DNA of 64,000 nt from positions 5,954,001 to 6,018,000 of the forward strand of contig NC_079877.1 of NCBI RefSeq assembly GCF_029227915.1, written 5' to 3'. The notes below the pieces were generated by a model, which saw only the letters and a list, made by a program, of their open reading frames with translations, was not told the DNA's origin and searched no databases. Origin of the DNA: Hydractinia symbiolongicarpus. Its lineage: Eukaryota > Cnidaria > Hydrozoa > Anthoathecata > Hydractiniidae. The position numbers and the translations under genes are program-made. Each line of letters starts with the position of its first letter. Position 1 is the first letter of the stretch. Below, piece by piece: positions 46,790 to 60,133 of this stretch.

Positions 46790-49700
46790 TTTTAAATTAT
46801 TTTTTCACCACTAAAACGCATGAGACTTGTAGTTTTCAAAAATGTTTTCATTTTTGATGAGACGCTGAATAAAAGAAGTTTAATCGCCTGCAAACGAAAA
46901 CCTGCGATTTCCCGTAAATCCCGGACTCAGCCCGTATAGTCAAAAGTATACAAAGAAAGTACCCAGGGAGTAAACTCATTTCCCAAACGATTTTTTAAAT
47001 TATTATTTCATCACTAAAGCCCATGAGACTTGTAGTTTTTAAAAATGTTTTCATTTTTGATGAGACGCTGAATAAAAGAAGTTTAATCGCCGGCAAACGA
47101 AAACCCGCGATTTCCCGTAAATCCCGGACTCGGCTCGTATAGTCAAAAGTATACAAGGAAAGTACCCAGTGAGTAAACTCATTTCCCGAACGAATTTTTA
47201 ATTCATTTTTTCACCACTAAAACGCATGAGACTTGTAGTTTTCAGAAATGTTTTCATTTTTGATGAGACGCTTAATGAAAGTGGTTTAATCGCCGGCAAA
47301 CGAAAACCCGCGATTTCCCGTAAATCCCGGGCTTGGCCCGTATAGTCGAATGTATACAAAGAAAGTACCCTGTGAGTAAACTCATTTCCACAACGATTTT
47401 TTATAGTATCTTTTCACCACTAAAACGCTTGAGACTTGTAGTTTTCAAAAATGTTTTCATTTTTGATGAGACGCTAAATAAAAGAAGTTTAATCGCCGGC
47501 AAACGAAAACCCGCCATTTCCAGTAAATCCAGGTCTCGGCCCGTATAGTCAAAAGTATACAAGGAAAGTACCCAGTGAGTAAGCTCATTTCCCTAACGAA
47601 TTTTTAAATTATTTTTTCACCACTAAAACGCATGAGACTTGTAGTTTTCAAAAATGTTTTCATTTTTGATGAGACGCTGAATAAAAGAAGTTTAATCGCC
47701 GGCAAACGAAAACCTGCGATTTTCCGTAAATCCCGGACTCGGCCCGTATAGTCAAAAGTATACAAAGAGAGTACCCAGGGTGTAAACTCACTTCCCGAAC
47801 GATTTTTTAAATTATTTTTTCACCACTAAAACGCATGAGACTTGTAGTTTTCAAGAATGTTTTCATATTTGATGAGACGCTGAATAAAAGAAGTTTAATC
47901 GCCGGCAAACGAAAACCTGCGATTTTCCGTAAATCCCGGACTCGGCCCGTATAGTCAAAAGTATACAAAGAGAGTACCCAGGGTGTAAACTCACTTCCCG
48001 AACGATTTTTTAAATTATTTTTTCACCACTAAAACGCATGAGACTTGTAGTTTTCAAAAATGTTTTCATTTTTGATGAGACGCTGAATAAAAGAAGTTTA
48101 ATCGCCGGCAAACGAAAACCTGCGATTTTCCGTAAATCCCGGACTCGGCCCGTATAGTCAAAAGTATACAAAGAGAGTACCCAGGGTGTAAACTCACTTC
48201 CCGAACGATTTTTTAAATTATTTTTTCACCACTAAAACGCATGAGACTTGTAGTTTTCAAGAATGTTTTCATTTTTGATGAGACGCTGAATAAAAGAAGT
48301 TTAATCGCCGGCAAACGAAAACCTGCGATTTTTCGTAAATCCCTGACTCGGCCCGTATAGTCAAAAGTATACAAAGAGAGTATCCAGGGTGTAAACTCAC
48401 TTCCCGAACGATTTTTTAAATTATTTTTTCACGACTAAAACGCATGAGACTTGTAGTTTTCAAAAATGTTTTCATTTTTGATGAGACGCTGAATAAAAGA
48501 AGTTTAATCGCCTGCAAACGAAAACCTGCGATTTCCCGTAAATCCCGGACTCGGCCCGTATAGTCAAAAGTATTCAAAAAAAGTACCCAGGGAGTAAACT
48601 CATTTCCCAAACAATTTTTTAAATTATTATCTTACCACTAAAGCCCATGAGACTTGTAGTTTTTAAAAATGTTTTCATTTTTGATGAGACGCTGAATAAA
48701 AGAAGTTTAATCGCCGGCAAACGAAAACCCGCAATTTCCCGTAAATCCCGGTCTCGGCCCGTATAGTCAAAAGTATACAAGGAAAGTACCCAGTGAGTAA
48801 ACTCATTTCCCTAACGAATTTTTAAATTATTTTTTCACCACTAAAACGCATGAGACTTGTAGTTTTCAAAAATGTTTTCATTTTTGATGAGACGCTGAAT
48901 AAAAGAAGTTTAATCGCCTGCAAACGAAAACCTGCGATTTCCCGTAAATCCCGGACTCAGCCCGTATAGTCAAAAGTATACAAAGAAAGTACCCAGGGAG
49001 TAAACTCATTTCCCAAACGATTTTTTAAATTATTATTTCATCACTAAAGCCCATGAGACTTGTAGTTTTTAAAAATGTTTTCATTTTTGATGAGACGCTG
49101 AATAAAAGAAGTTTAATCGCCGGCAAACGAAAACCCGCGATTTCCCGTAAATCCCGGACTCGGCTCGTATAGTCAAAAGTATACAAGGAAAGTACCCAGT
49201 GAGTAAACTCATTTCCCGAACGAATTTTTAATTTATTTTTTCACCACTAAAACGCATGAGACTTGTAGTTTTCAGAAATGTTTTCATTTTTGATGAGACG
49301 CTTAATGAAAGTGGTTTAATTGCCGGCAAACGAAAACCCGCGATTTCCCGTGAATCCCGGGCTTGGCCCGTATAGTCGAACGTATACAAAGAAAGTACCC
49401 TGTGAGTAAACTCATTTCCCAAACGAATTTTTAAATTATTTTTTCACCACTAAAACGCATGAGACTTTTAGTTTTCAAAAATGTTTTCATTTTTGATGAG
49501 ACGCTGAATAAAAGAAGTTTAATCGCCGGCAAACGAAAACCTGCGATTTTCCGTAAATCCCGGACTCGGCCCGTATAGTCAAAAGTATACAAAGAGAGTA
49601 CCCAGGGTGTAAACTCACTTCCCGAACGATTTTTGAAATTATTTTTTCACCACTAAAACGCATGAGACTTGTAGTTTTCAAAAATGTTTTCATTTTTGAT

Positions 49701-50037
49701 GAGACCCTGAATAAAAGAAGTTGAATCGCCTGCAAACGAAAACCTGCGATTTCCCGTAAATCCCGGACTCGGCCCGTATAGTCAAAAGTATATTAAGAAA
49801 GTACCCAGGGAGTAAACTCATTTCCCAAACGATTTTTTAAATTATTATTTCACCACTAAAGCCCATGAGACTTGTAGTTTTTAAAAATGTTTTCATTTTT
49901 GATGAGACGCTGAATAAAAGAAGTTTAATCGCCGGCAAACGAAAACCCGCGATTTCCCGTAAGTCCCGGAGTCGGCCCGTATAGTCAAAAGTATACAAGG
50001 AAAGTACCCAGTGAGTAAACTCATTTCCCGAACGAAT
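46790..50037. repeat. 3248 bp 16-mer, copy 2
   Basis: Tandem second copy of the 16-mer, with only scattered differences seen. The copies separate near 50089, where CAGAAATG stands for CAAAAATG. Confidence 0.88.
47333..47548 (+). repeat. Diverged marker monomer, copy 3 of 6
   Basis: Same linked variant set, 3248 bp after copy 2, leading the second 16-mer. Confidence 0.85.
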
Positions 50038-53015
50038 TTTTAAATTATTTTTTCACCACTAAAACGCATGAGACTTGTAGTTTTCAGAAATGTTTTCATT
50101 TTTGATGAGACGCTGAATAAAAGAAGTTTAATCGCCGGCAAACGAAAACCCGCAATTTCCCGTAAATCCCGGTCTCGGCCCGTATAGTCAAAAGTATACA
50201 AGGAAAGTACCCAGTGAGTAAACTCATTTCCCTAACGAATTTTTAAATTATTTTTTCACCACAAAAACGCATGAGACTTGTAGTTTTCAAAAATGTTTTC
50301 ATTTTTGATGAGACGCTGAATAAAAGAAGTTTAATCGCCGGCAAACGAAAACCTGCGATTTTCCGTAAATCCCGGAATCGGCCCGTATAGTCAAAAGTAT
50401 ACAAAGAGAGTACCCAGTGAGTAAACTCACTTCCCGAACGATTTTTTAAATTATTTTTTTACCACTAAAACGCATGAGACTTGCAGTTTTCAAAAATGTT
50501 TTCATTTTTGATGAGACACTGAATAAAAGAAGTTTAATCGCCGGCAAACGAAAACCTGCGATTTTCCGTAAATCCCGGACTCGGCCCGTATAGTCAAAAG
50601 TATACAAAGAGAGTACCCAGGGTGTAAACTCACTTCCCGAACGATTTTTTAAATTATTTTTTTACTACTAAAACGCATGAGACTTGTAGTTTTCAAAAAT
50701 GTTTTCATTTTTGATGAGACGCTGAATAAAAGAAGTTTAATCGCTTGCAAACGAAAACCTGCGATTTCCCGTAAATCCCGGACTCGGCCCGTATAGTCAA
50801 AAGTATACAAAGAAAGTACCCAGGGAGTAAACTCACTTCCCAAATGATTTTTTAAATTATTATTTCACCACTAAAGCTCATGAGACTTGTAGTTTATAAA
50901 AATGTTTTCATTTTTGATGAGACGCGGAATAAAAGAAGTTTAATCGCCGGCAAACGAAAACCCGCAATTTCCCGTAAATCCTGGACTCGGCCCGTATAGT
51001 CAAAAGTATACAAGGAAAGTACCCAGTGAGTAAACTCATTTCCCGAACAAATTTTTAAATTATTTTTTCATCACTAAAACGCATGAGACTTGTAGTTTTC
51101 AGAAATGTTTTCATTTTTGATGAGACGCTTAATGAAAGTTGTTTAATCGCCGGCAAACGAAAACCCGCGATTTCCCGTAAATCCCGGGCTTGGCCCGTAT
51201 AGTCGAATGTATACAAAGAAAGTACCCTGTGAGTAAACTCATTTCCACAACGATTTTTTATAGTATCTTTTCACCACTAAAACGCTTGAGACTTGTAGTT
51301 TTCAAAAATGTTTTCATTTTTGATGAGACGCTAAATAAAAGAAGTTTAATCGCCGGCAAACGAAAACCCGCCATTTCCAGTAAATCCAGGTCTCGGCCCG
51401 TATAGTCAAAAGTATACAAGGAAAGTACCCAGTGAGTAAGCTCATTTCCCTAACGAATTTTTAAATTATTTTTTCACCACTAAAACGCATGAGACTTGTA
51501 GTTTTCAAAAATGTTTTCATTTTTGATGAGACGCTGAATAAAAGAAGTTTAATCGCCGGCAAACGAAAACCTGCGATTTTCCGTAAATCCCGGACTCGGC
51601 CCGTATAGTGAAAAGTATACAAAGAGAGTACCCAGGGTGTAAACTCACTTCCCGAACGATTTTTTAAATTATTTTTTCACCACTAAAACGCTTGAGACTT
51701 GTAGTTTTCAAGAATGTTTTCATATTTGATGAGACGCTGAATAAAAGAAGTTTAATCGCCGGCAAACGAAAACCTGCGATTTTCCGTAAATCCCATGACT
51801 CGGCCCGTATAGTCAAAAGTATACAAAGAGAGTACCCAGGGTGTAAACTCACTTCCCGAACGATTTTTTAAATTATTTTTCACCACTAAAACGCATGAGA
51901 CTTGTAGTTTTCAAAATGTTTTCATTTTTGATGAGACGCTGAATAAAAGAAGTTTAATCGCCGGAAAACGAAAACCTGCGATTTTCCGTAAATCCCGGAC
52001 TCGGCCCGTATAGTCAAAAGTATACAAAGAGAGTACCCAGGGTGTAAACTCACTTCCCGAACGATTTTTTAAATTATTTTTTCACCACTAAAACGCATGA
52101 GACTTGTAGTTTTCAAGAATGTTTTCATTTTTGATGAGACGCTGAATAAAAGAAGTTTAATCGCCGGCAAACGAAAACCTGCGATTTTTCGTAAATCCCG
52201 GACTCGGCCCGTATAGTCAAAAGTATACAAAGAGAGTATCAAGGGTGTAAACTCACTTCCCGAACGATTTTTTAAATTATTTTTTCACGACTAAAACGCA
52301 TGAGACTTGTAGTTTTCAAAAATGTTTTCATTTCTGATGAGACGCTGAATAAAAGAAGTTTAATCGCCTGCAAACGAAAACCTGCGATTTCCCGTAAATC
52401 CCGGACTCGGCCCGTATAGTCAAAAGTATTCAAAGAAAGTACCCAGGGAGTAAACTCATTTCCCAAACAATTTTTTAAATTGTTATCTTACCACTAAAGC
52501 CCATGAGACTTGTAGTTTTTAAAAATGTTTTCATTTTTGATGAGACGCTGAATAAAAGAAGTTTAATCGCCGGCAAACGAAAACCCGCAATTTCCCGTAA
52601 ATCCCGGTCTCGGCCCGTATAGTCAAAAGTATACAAGGAAAGTACCCAGTGAGTAAACTCATTTCCCTAACGAATTTTTAAATTATTTTTTCACCACTAA
52701 AACGCATGAGACTTGTAGTTTTCAAAAATGTTTTCATTTTTGATGAGACGCTGAATAAAAGAAGTTTAATCGCCGGCAAACGAAAACCCGCGATTTCCCG
52801 TAAATCCCGGACTCGGCTCGTATAGTCAAAAGTATACAAGGAAAGTACCCAGTGAGTAAACTCATTTCGCGAACGAATTTTTAATTTATTTTTTCACCAC
52901 TAAAACGCATGAGACTTGTAGTTTTCAGAAATGTTTTCATTTTTGATGAGACGCTTAATGAAAGTGGTTTAATTGCCGGCAAACGAAAACCCGCGATTTC
53001 CCGTAAATCCCGGGC
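50038..53015. repeat. Satellite block related to 41.5-43.6 kb
   Basis: From about 50685 the order matches 41550 onward at an offset of 9135 bp (45 monomers). Shared markers are CGCTTGCAAACG, CACTTCCCAAATG, GCTCATGAG with GTTTATAAAAATG, and CCCGAACAAATTTTT, then the marker monomer at 51190. One monomer near 51870 has lost a T in the A/T tract and one near 51915 has lost an A in the dyad. The marker-to-marker distance to the next copy is 1826 bp, one monomer less than the 10-mer. Confidence 0.8.
51190..51405 (+). repeat. Diverged marker monomer, copy 4 of 6
   Basis: Same linked variant set, 3857 bp (19 monomers) after copy 3. Confidence 0.85.
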
Positions 53016-53231
53016 TTGGCCCGTATAGTCGAATGTATACAAAGAAAGTACCCTGTGAGTAAACTCATTTCCACAACGATTTTTTATAGTATCTTTTCAC
53101 CACTAAAACGCTTGAGACTTGTAGTTTTCAAAAATGTTTTCATTTTTGATGAGACGCTAAATAAAAGAAGTTTAATCGCCGGCAAACGAAAACCCGCCAT
53201 TTCCAGTAAATCCAGGTCTCGGCCCGTATAG
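53016..53231 (+). repeat. Diverged marker monomer, copy 5 of 6
   Basis: Same linked variant set, 1826 bp (9 monomers) after copy 4. Confidence 0.85.
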
Positions 53232-55106
53232 TCAAAAGTATACAAGGAAAGTACCCAGTGAGTAAGCTCATTTCCCTAACGAATTTTTAAATTATTTTTT
53301 CACCACTAAAACGCATGAGACTTGTAGTTTTCAAAAATGTTTTCATTTTTGATGAGACGCTGAATAAAAGAAGTTTAATCGCCGGCAAACGAAAACCTGC
53401 GATTTTCCGTAAATCCCGGACTCGGCCCGTATAGTCAAAAGTATACAAAGAGAGTACCCAGGGTGTAAACTCACTTCCCGAACGATTTTTTAAATTATTT
53501 TTTCACCACTAAAACGCATGAGACTTGTAGTTTTCAAGAATGTTTTCATATTTGATGAGACGCTGAATAAAAGAAGTTTAATCGCCGGCAAACGAAAACC
53601 TGCGATTTTCCGTAAATCCCGGACTCGGCCCGTATAGTCAAAAGTATACAAAGAGAGTACCCAGGGTGTAAACTCACTTCCCGAACGATTTTTTAAATTA
53701 TTTTTTCACCACTAAAACGCATGAGACTTGTAGTTTTCAAAAATGTTTTCATTTTTGATGAGACGCTGAATAAAAGAAGTTTAATCGCCGGCAAACGAAA
53801 ACCTGCGATTTTCCGTAAATCCCGGACTCGGCCCGTATAGTCAAAAGTATACAAAGAGAGTACCCAGGGTGTAAACTCACTTCCCGAACGATTTTTTAAA
53901 TTATTTTTTCACCACTAAAACGCATGAGACTTGTAGTTTTCAAGAATGTTTTCATTTTTGATGAGACGCTGAATAAAAGAAGTTTAATCGCCGGCAAACG
54001 AAAACCTGCGATTTTTCGTAAATCTCTGACTCGGCCCGTATAGTCAAAAGTATACAAAGAGAGTATTCAGGGTGTAAACTCACTTCCCGAACGATTTTTT
54101 AAATTATTTTTTCACGACTAAAACGCATGAGACTTGTAGTTTTCAAAAATGTTTTCATTTTTGATGAGGCGCTGAATAAAAGAAGTTTAATCGCCTGCAA
54201 ACGAAAACCTGCGATTTCCCGTAAATCCCGGACTCGGCCCGTATAGTCAAAAGTATTCAAAGAAAGTACCCAGGGAGTAAACTCATTTCCCAAACAATTT
54301 TTTAAATTATTATCTTACCACTAAAGCCCATGAGACTTGTAGTTTTTAAAAATGTTTTCATTTTTGATGAGACGCTGAATAAAAGAAGTTTAATCGCCGG
54401 CAAACGAAAACCCGCAATTTCCCGTAAATCCCGGTCTCGGCCCGTATAGTCAAAAGTATACAAGGAAAGTACCCAGTGAGTAAACTCATTTCCCTAACGA
54501 ATTTTTAAATTATTTTTTCACCACTAAAACGCATGAGACTTGTAGTTTTCAAAAATGTTTTCATTTTTGATGAGACGCTGAATAAAAGAAGTTTAATCGC
54601 CTGCAAACGAAAACCTGCGATTTCCCGTAAATCCCGGACTCAGCCCGTATAGTCAAAAGTATACAAAGAAAGTACCCAGGGAGTAAACTCATTTCCCAAA
54701 CGATTTTTTAAATTATTATTTCATCACTAAAGCCCATGAGACTTGTAGTTTTTAAAAATGTTTTCATTTTTGATGAGACGCTGAATAAAAGAAGTTTAAT
54801 CGCCGGCAAACGAAAACCCGCGATTTCCCGTAAATCCCGGACTCGGCTCGTATAGTCAAAAGTATACAAGGAAAGTACCCAGTGAGTAAACTCATTTCCC
54901 GAACGAATTTTTAATTTATTTTTTCACCACTAAAACGCATGAGACTTGTAGTTTTCAGAAATGTTTTCATTTTTGATGAGACGCTTAATGAAAGTGGTTT
55001 AATTGCCGGCAAACGAAAACCCGCGATTTCCCGTGAATCCCGGGCTTGGCCCGTATAGTCGAACGTATACAAAGAAAGTACCCTGTGAGTAAACTCATTT
55101 CCCAAA
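53016..55106. repeat. 10-mer copy related to 44.1-46.2 kb
   Basis: Marker monomer at 53016 followed by the same order as 44085-46175, offset 8931 bp. It ends in the CCCGTGAATCCCGGG and GTCGAACGTATAC monomer. Just after, near 55107, a monomer reads CGATTTTAAATT, three bases shorter than usual. Confidence 0.82.
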
Positions 55107-56140
55107 CGATTTTAAATTATTATTTCACCACTAAAGCCCATGAGACTTGTAGTTTTTAAAAATGTTTTCATTTTTGATGAGACGCTGAATAAAAGAAGTT
55201 TAATCGCCGGCAAACGAAAACCCGCGATTTCCCGTAAATCCCGGAGTCGGCCCGTATAGTCAAAAGTATACAAGGAAAGTACCCAGTGAGTAAACTCATT
55301 TCCCGAACGAATTTTTAAATTATTTTTTCACCACTAAAACGCATGAGACTTGTAGTTTTCAGAAATGTTTTCATTTTTGATGAGACGCTGAATAAAAGAA
55401 GTTTAATCGCCGGCAAACGAAAACCCGCAATTTCCCGTAAATCCCGGTCTCGGCCCGTATAGTCAAAAGTATACAAGGAAAGTACCCAGTGAGTAAACTC
55501 ATTTCCCTAACGAATTTTTAAATTATTTTTTCACCACAAAAACACATGAGACTTGTAGTTTTCAAAAATGTTTTCATTTTTGATGAGACGCTGAATAAAA
55601 GAAGTTTAATCGCCGGCAAACGAAAACCTGCGATTTTCCGTAAATCCCGGAATCGGCCCGTATAGTCAAAAGTATACAAAGAGAGTAACCAGGGTGTAAA
55701 CTCACTTCCCGAACGATTTTTTAAATTATTTTTTTACTACTAAAACGCATGAGACTTGTAGTTTTTAAAAATGTTTTCATTTTTGATGAGACGCTGAATA
55801 AAAGACGTTTAATCGCCGGCAAACGAAAACCCGCGATTTCCCGTAAATCCCGGACTCGGCTCGTATAGTCAAAAGTATACAAGGAAAGTACCCAGTGAGT
55901 AAACTCATTTCCCGAACGAATTTTTAATTTATTTTTTCATCACTAAAACGCGTGAGACTTGTAGTTTTCAGAAATGTTTTCATTTTTGATGAGACGCTGA
56001 ATAAAAGAAGTTTAATCGCCGGCAAACGAAAACCTGCGATTTTCCGTAAATCCCGGACTCTGCCCGTATAGTCAAAAGTATACAAAGAGAGTACCCAGGG
56101 TGTAAACTCACTTCCCGAACGATTTTTTAAATTATTTTTT
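55107..56140. repeat. Joint region before large block B
   Basis: About five monomers including one shortened by 3 bp in the A/T tract at its left edge, CACCACAAAAAC (a C-T loss or change of CACCACTAAAAC), GGAATCGGCCCG, and TTTTTTTACTAC. They resemble 50.0-50.7 kb. No gene is seen. Confidence 0.75.
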
Positions 56141-57697
56141 CACCACTAAAACGCATGAGACTTGTAGTTTTCAGAAATGTTTTCATTTTTGATGAGACGC
56201 TTAATGAAAGTGGTTTAATCGCCGTCAAACGAAAACCCGCGATTTCCCGTAAATCCCGGACTCGGCCCGTATAGTTAAAAGTATACAAGGAAAGTACCCA
56301 GTGAGTAAACTCATTTCCCGAATGAATTTTTAAATTTTTTTTTTCACCCCTAAAACGTATGAGACTTGTAGTTTTTAAAAATGTTTTCATTTTTGATGAG
56401 ACGCTAATAGAAGAAGTTTAATCGCCTGCAAACGAAAACCTGCGATTTCCCGTAAATCCCGGACTCGGCCCGTATAGTCAAAAGCATACAAGGAAAGTAC
56501 CCAGTGAGTAAACTCATTTCCCTAACGAATTTTTAAATTATTTTTTCACCACTAAAACGCATGAGACTTGTAGTTTTCAAAAATGTTTTTATTTTTGATG
56601 AGACGCTGAATAAAAGAAGTTTAATCGCCGGCAAACGAAAACCTGCGATTTTCCGTAAATCCCGCACTCGGCCCGTATAGTCAAAAGTATACAAAGAGAG
56701 TACCCAGGGTGTAAACTCACTTCCCGAACGATTTTTTAAATTATTTTTTCACCACTAAAACGCATGAGACTTGTAGTTTTCAAAAATGTTTTCATTTTTG
56801 ATGAGACGCTAAATAAAAGAAGTTTAATCGCCTGCAAACGAAAACCTGCGATTTCCCGTAAATCCCGGACTCGGCCCGTATAGTCAAAAGTATACAAAGA
56901 AAGTACCCAGGGAGTAAACTCATTTCCCAAACGATTTTTTAAATTATTATTTCACCACTAAAGCCCATGAGACTTGTAGTTTTTAAAAATGTTTTCATTT
57001 TTGATGAGACGCTGAATAAAAGAAGTTTAATCGCCTGCAAACGAAAACTTGCGATTTCCCGTAAATCCCGGACTCGGCCCGTATAGTCAAAAGTATACAA
57101 AGAAAGTACCCAGGGAGTAAACTCATTTCCCAAACGAATTTTTAAATTATTATTTCACCACTAAAGCCCATGAGACTTGTAGTTTTCAAAAATGTTTTCA
57201 TTTTTGATGAGACGCTGAATAAAAGAAGTTTAATCGCCGGCAAACAAAAACCTGCGATTTCCCGTAAATCCCGGACTCGGCCCGTATAGTCAAAAGTGTA
57301 CAAAGAAAGTACCCAGGGAGTAAACTCATTTCCCAAACGATTTTTTAAATTATTATTTCACCACTAAAGCCCATGAGACTTGTAGTTTTTAAAAATGTTT
57401 TCATTTTTGATGAGACGCTGAATAAAAGAAGTTTAATCGCCTGCAAACGAAAACTTGCGATTTCCCGTAAATCCCGGACTCGGCCCGTATAGTCAAAAGT
57501 ATACAAAGAAAGTACCCAGGGAGTAAACTCATTTCCCAAACGAATTTTTAAATTATTATTTCACCACTAAAGCCCATGAAACTTGTAGTTTTTAAAAATG
57601 TTTTCATTTTTGATAAGACGCTTAATAAAAGAAGTTTAATCGCCTGCAAACGAAAACTTGCGATTTCCCGTAAATCCCGGACTCGGCCCGTATAGTC

Positions 57698-58915
57698 AAA
57701 AGTATACAAGGAAAGTACCCAGTGAGTAAACTCATTTCCCGAACGAATTTTTAAATTATTTTTTCACCACTAAAACGCATGAGACTTGTAGTTTTTAAAA
57801 ATGTTTTCATTTTTGATGAGACGCTGAATAAAAGAAGTTTAATCGCCGGCAAAGGAAAACCTGCGATTTCCCGTAAATCCTGGACTCGGCCCGTATAGTC
57901 AAAAGTATACAAAGAAAGTACCCAGGGAGTAAACTCATTTCCCAAACGATTTTTTAAATTATTATTTCACCACTAAAGCCCATGAGACTTGTAGTTTTTA
58001 AAAATGTTTTCATTTTTGATGAGACGCTGAATAAAAGAAGTTTAATCGCCTGCAAACGAAAACTGGCGATTTCCCGTAAATCCCGGACTCGGCCCGTATA
58101 GTCAAAAGTATACAAAGAAAGTACCCAGGGAGTAAACTCATTTCCCAAACGAATTTTTAAATTATTATTTCACCACTAAAGCCCATGAGACTTGTAGTTT
58201 TTAAAAATGTTTTCATTTTTGATGAGACGCTTAATAAAAGAAGTTTAATCGCCTGCAAACGAAAACTTGCGATTTCCCGTAAATCCGAGACTCGGCCCGT
58301 ATAGTCAAAAGTATACAAAGAAAGTACCCAGGGTGTAAACTCATTTCCCGAACGATTTTTTAAATTATTTTTTCACCACTAAAACGCATATGACTTGTAG
58401 TTTTTAAAAATGTTTTCATTTTTGATGAGACGCTGAATAAAAGAAGTTTAATCGCCGGCAAAGGAAAACCTGCGATTTCCCGTAAATCCCGGACTCGGCC
58501 CGTATAGTTAAAAGTATACAAGGAAAGTACCCAGTGAGTAAACTCATTTCCCGAACGAATTTTTAAATTATTTTTTCACCACTAAAACGCATGAGACTTG
58601 TAGTTTTTAAAAATGTTTTCATTTTTGATGAGACGCTGAATAAAAAAAGTTTAATCGCCGGCAAAGGAAAACCTGCGACTTCCCGTAAATCCTGGACTCG
58701 GCCCGTATAGTCAAAAGTATACAAAGAAAGTACCCAGGGAGTAAACTCATTTCCCAAACGATTTTTTAAATTATTATTTCACCACTAAAGCCCATGAGAC
58801 TTGTAGTTTTTAAAAATGTTTTCATTTTTGATGAGACGCTGAAAAAAAGAAGTTTAATCGCCGGCACACGAAAACCCGCGATTTCCCGTAAATCCCGGAC
58901 TCGGCCCGTATAGTT
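57698..58915. repeat. 1218 bp 6-mer, copy 1
   Basis: Six monomers repeated at once downstream. Shared markers are AAAACTGGCG, AATCCGAGACTCGG, CGCATATGAC, TGCGACTTCCCG, CTGAAAAAAAGAAG and CGGCACACG, all at a 1218 bp offset. Confidence 0.9.
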
Positions 58916-60133
58916 AAAAGTATACAAGGAAAGTACCCAGTGAGTAAACTCATTTCCCGAACGAATTTTTAAATTATTTTTTCACCACTAAAACGCATGA
59001 GACTTGTAGTTTTTAAAAATGTTTTCATTTTTGATGAGACGCTGAATAAAAGAAGTTTAATCGCCGGCAAAGGAAAACCTGCGATTTCCCGTAAATCCTG
59101 GACTCGGCCCGTATAGTCAAAAGTATACAAAGAAAGTACCCAGGGAGTAAACTCATTTCCCAAACGATTTTTTAAATTATTATTTCACCACTAAAGCCCA
59201 TGAGACTTGTAGTTTTTAAAAATGTTTTCATTTTTGATGAGACGCTGAATAAAAGAAGTTTAATCGCCTGCAAACGAAAACTGGCGATTTCCCGTAAATC
59301 CCGGACTCGGCCCGTATAGTCAAAAGTATACAAAGAAAGTACCCAGGGAGTAAACTCATTTCCCAAACGAATTTTTAAATTATTATTTCACCACTAAAGC
59401 CCATGAGACTTGTAGTTTTTAAAAATGTTTTCATTTTTGATGAGACGCTTAATAAAAGAAGTTTAATCGCCTGCAAACGAAAACTTGCGATTTCCCGTAA
59501 ATCCGAGACTCGGCCCGTATAGTCAAAAGTATACAAAGAAAGTACCCAGGGTGTAAACTCATTTCCCGAACGATTTTTTAAATTATTTTTTCACCACTAA
59601 AACGCATATGACTTGTAGTTTTTAAAAATGTTTTCATTTTTGATGAGACGCTGAATAAAAGAAGTTTAATCGCCGGCAAAGGAAAACCTGCGATTTCCCG
59701 TAAATCCCGGACTCGGCCCGTATAGTTAAAAGTATACAAGGAAAGTACCCAGTGAGTAAACTCATTTCCCGAACGAATTTTTAAATTATTTTTTCACCAC
59801 TAAAACGCATGAGACTTGTAGTTTTTAAAAATGTTTTCATTTTTGATGAGACGCTGAATAAAAAAAGTTTAATCGCCGGCAAAGGAAAACCTGCGACTTC
59901 CCGTAAATCCTGGACTCGGCCCGTATAGTCAAAAGTATACAAAGAAAGTACCCAGGGAGTAAACTCATTTCCCAAACGATTTTTTAAATTATTATTTCAC
60001 CACTAAAGCCCATGAGACTTGTAGTTTTTAAAAATGTTTTCATTTTTGATGAGACGCTGAAAAAAAGAAGTTTAATCGCCGGCACACGAAAACCCGCGAT
60101 TTCCCGTAAATCCCGGACTCGGCCCGTATAGTT
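58916..60133. repeat. 1218 bp 6-mer, copy 2
   Basis: Tandem copy of 57698-58915, with no difference noticed apart from the boundary base (GTTAAAAG versus GTCAAAAG). Only one copy-equivalent is seen in block A, so this duplication is specific to block B. Confidence 0.9.
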
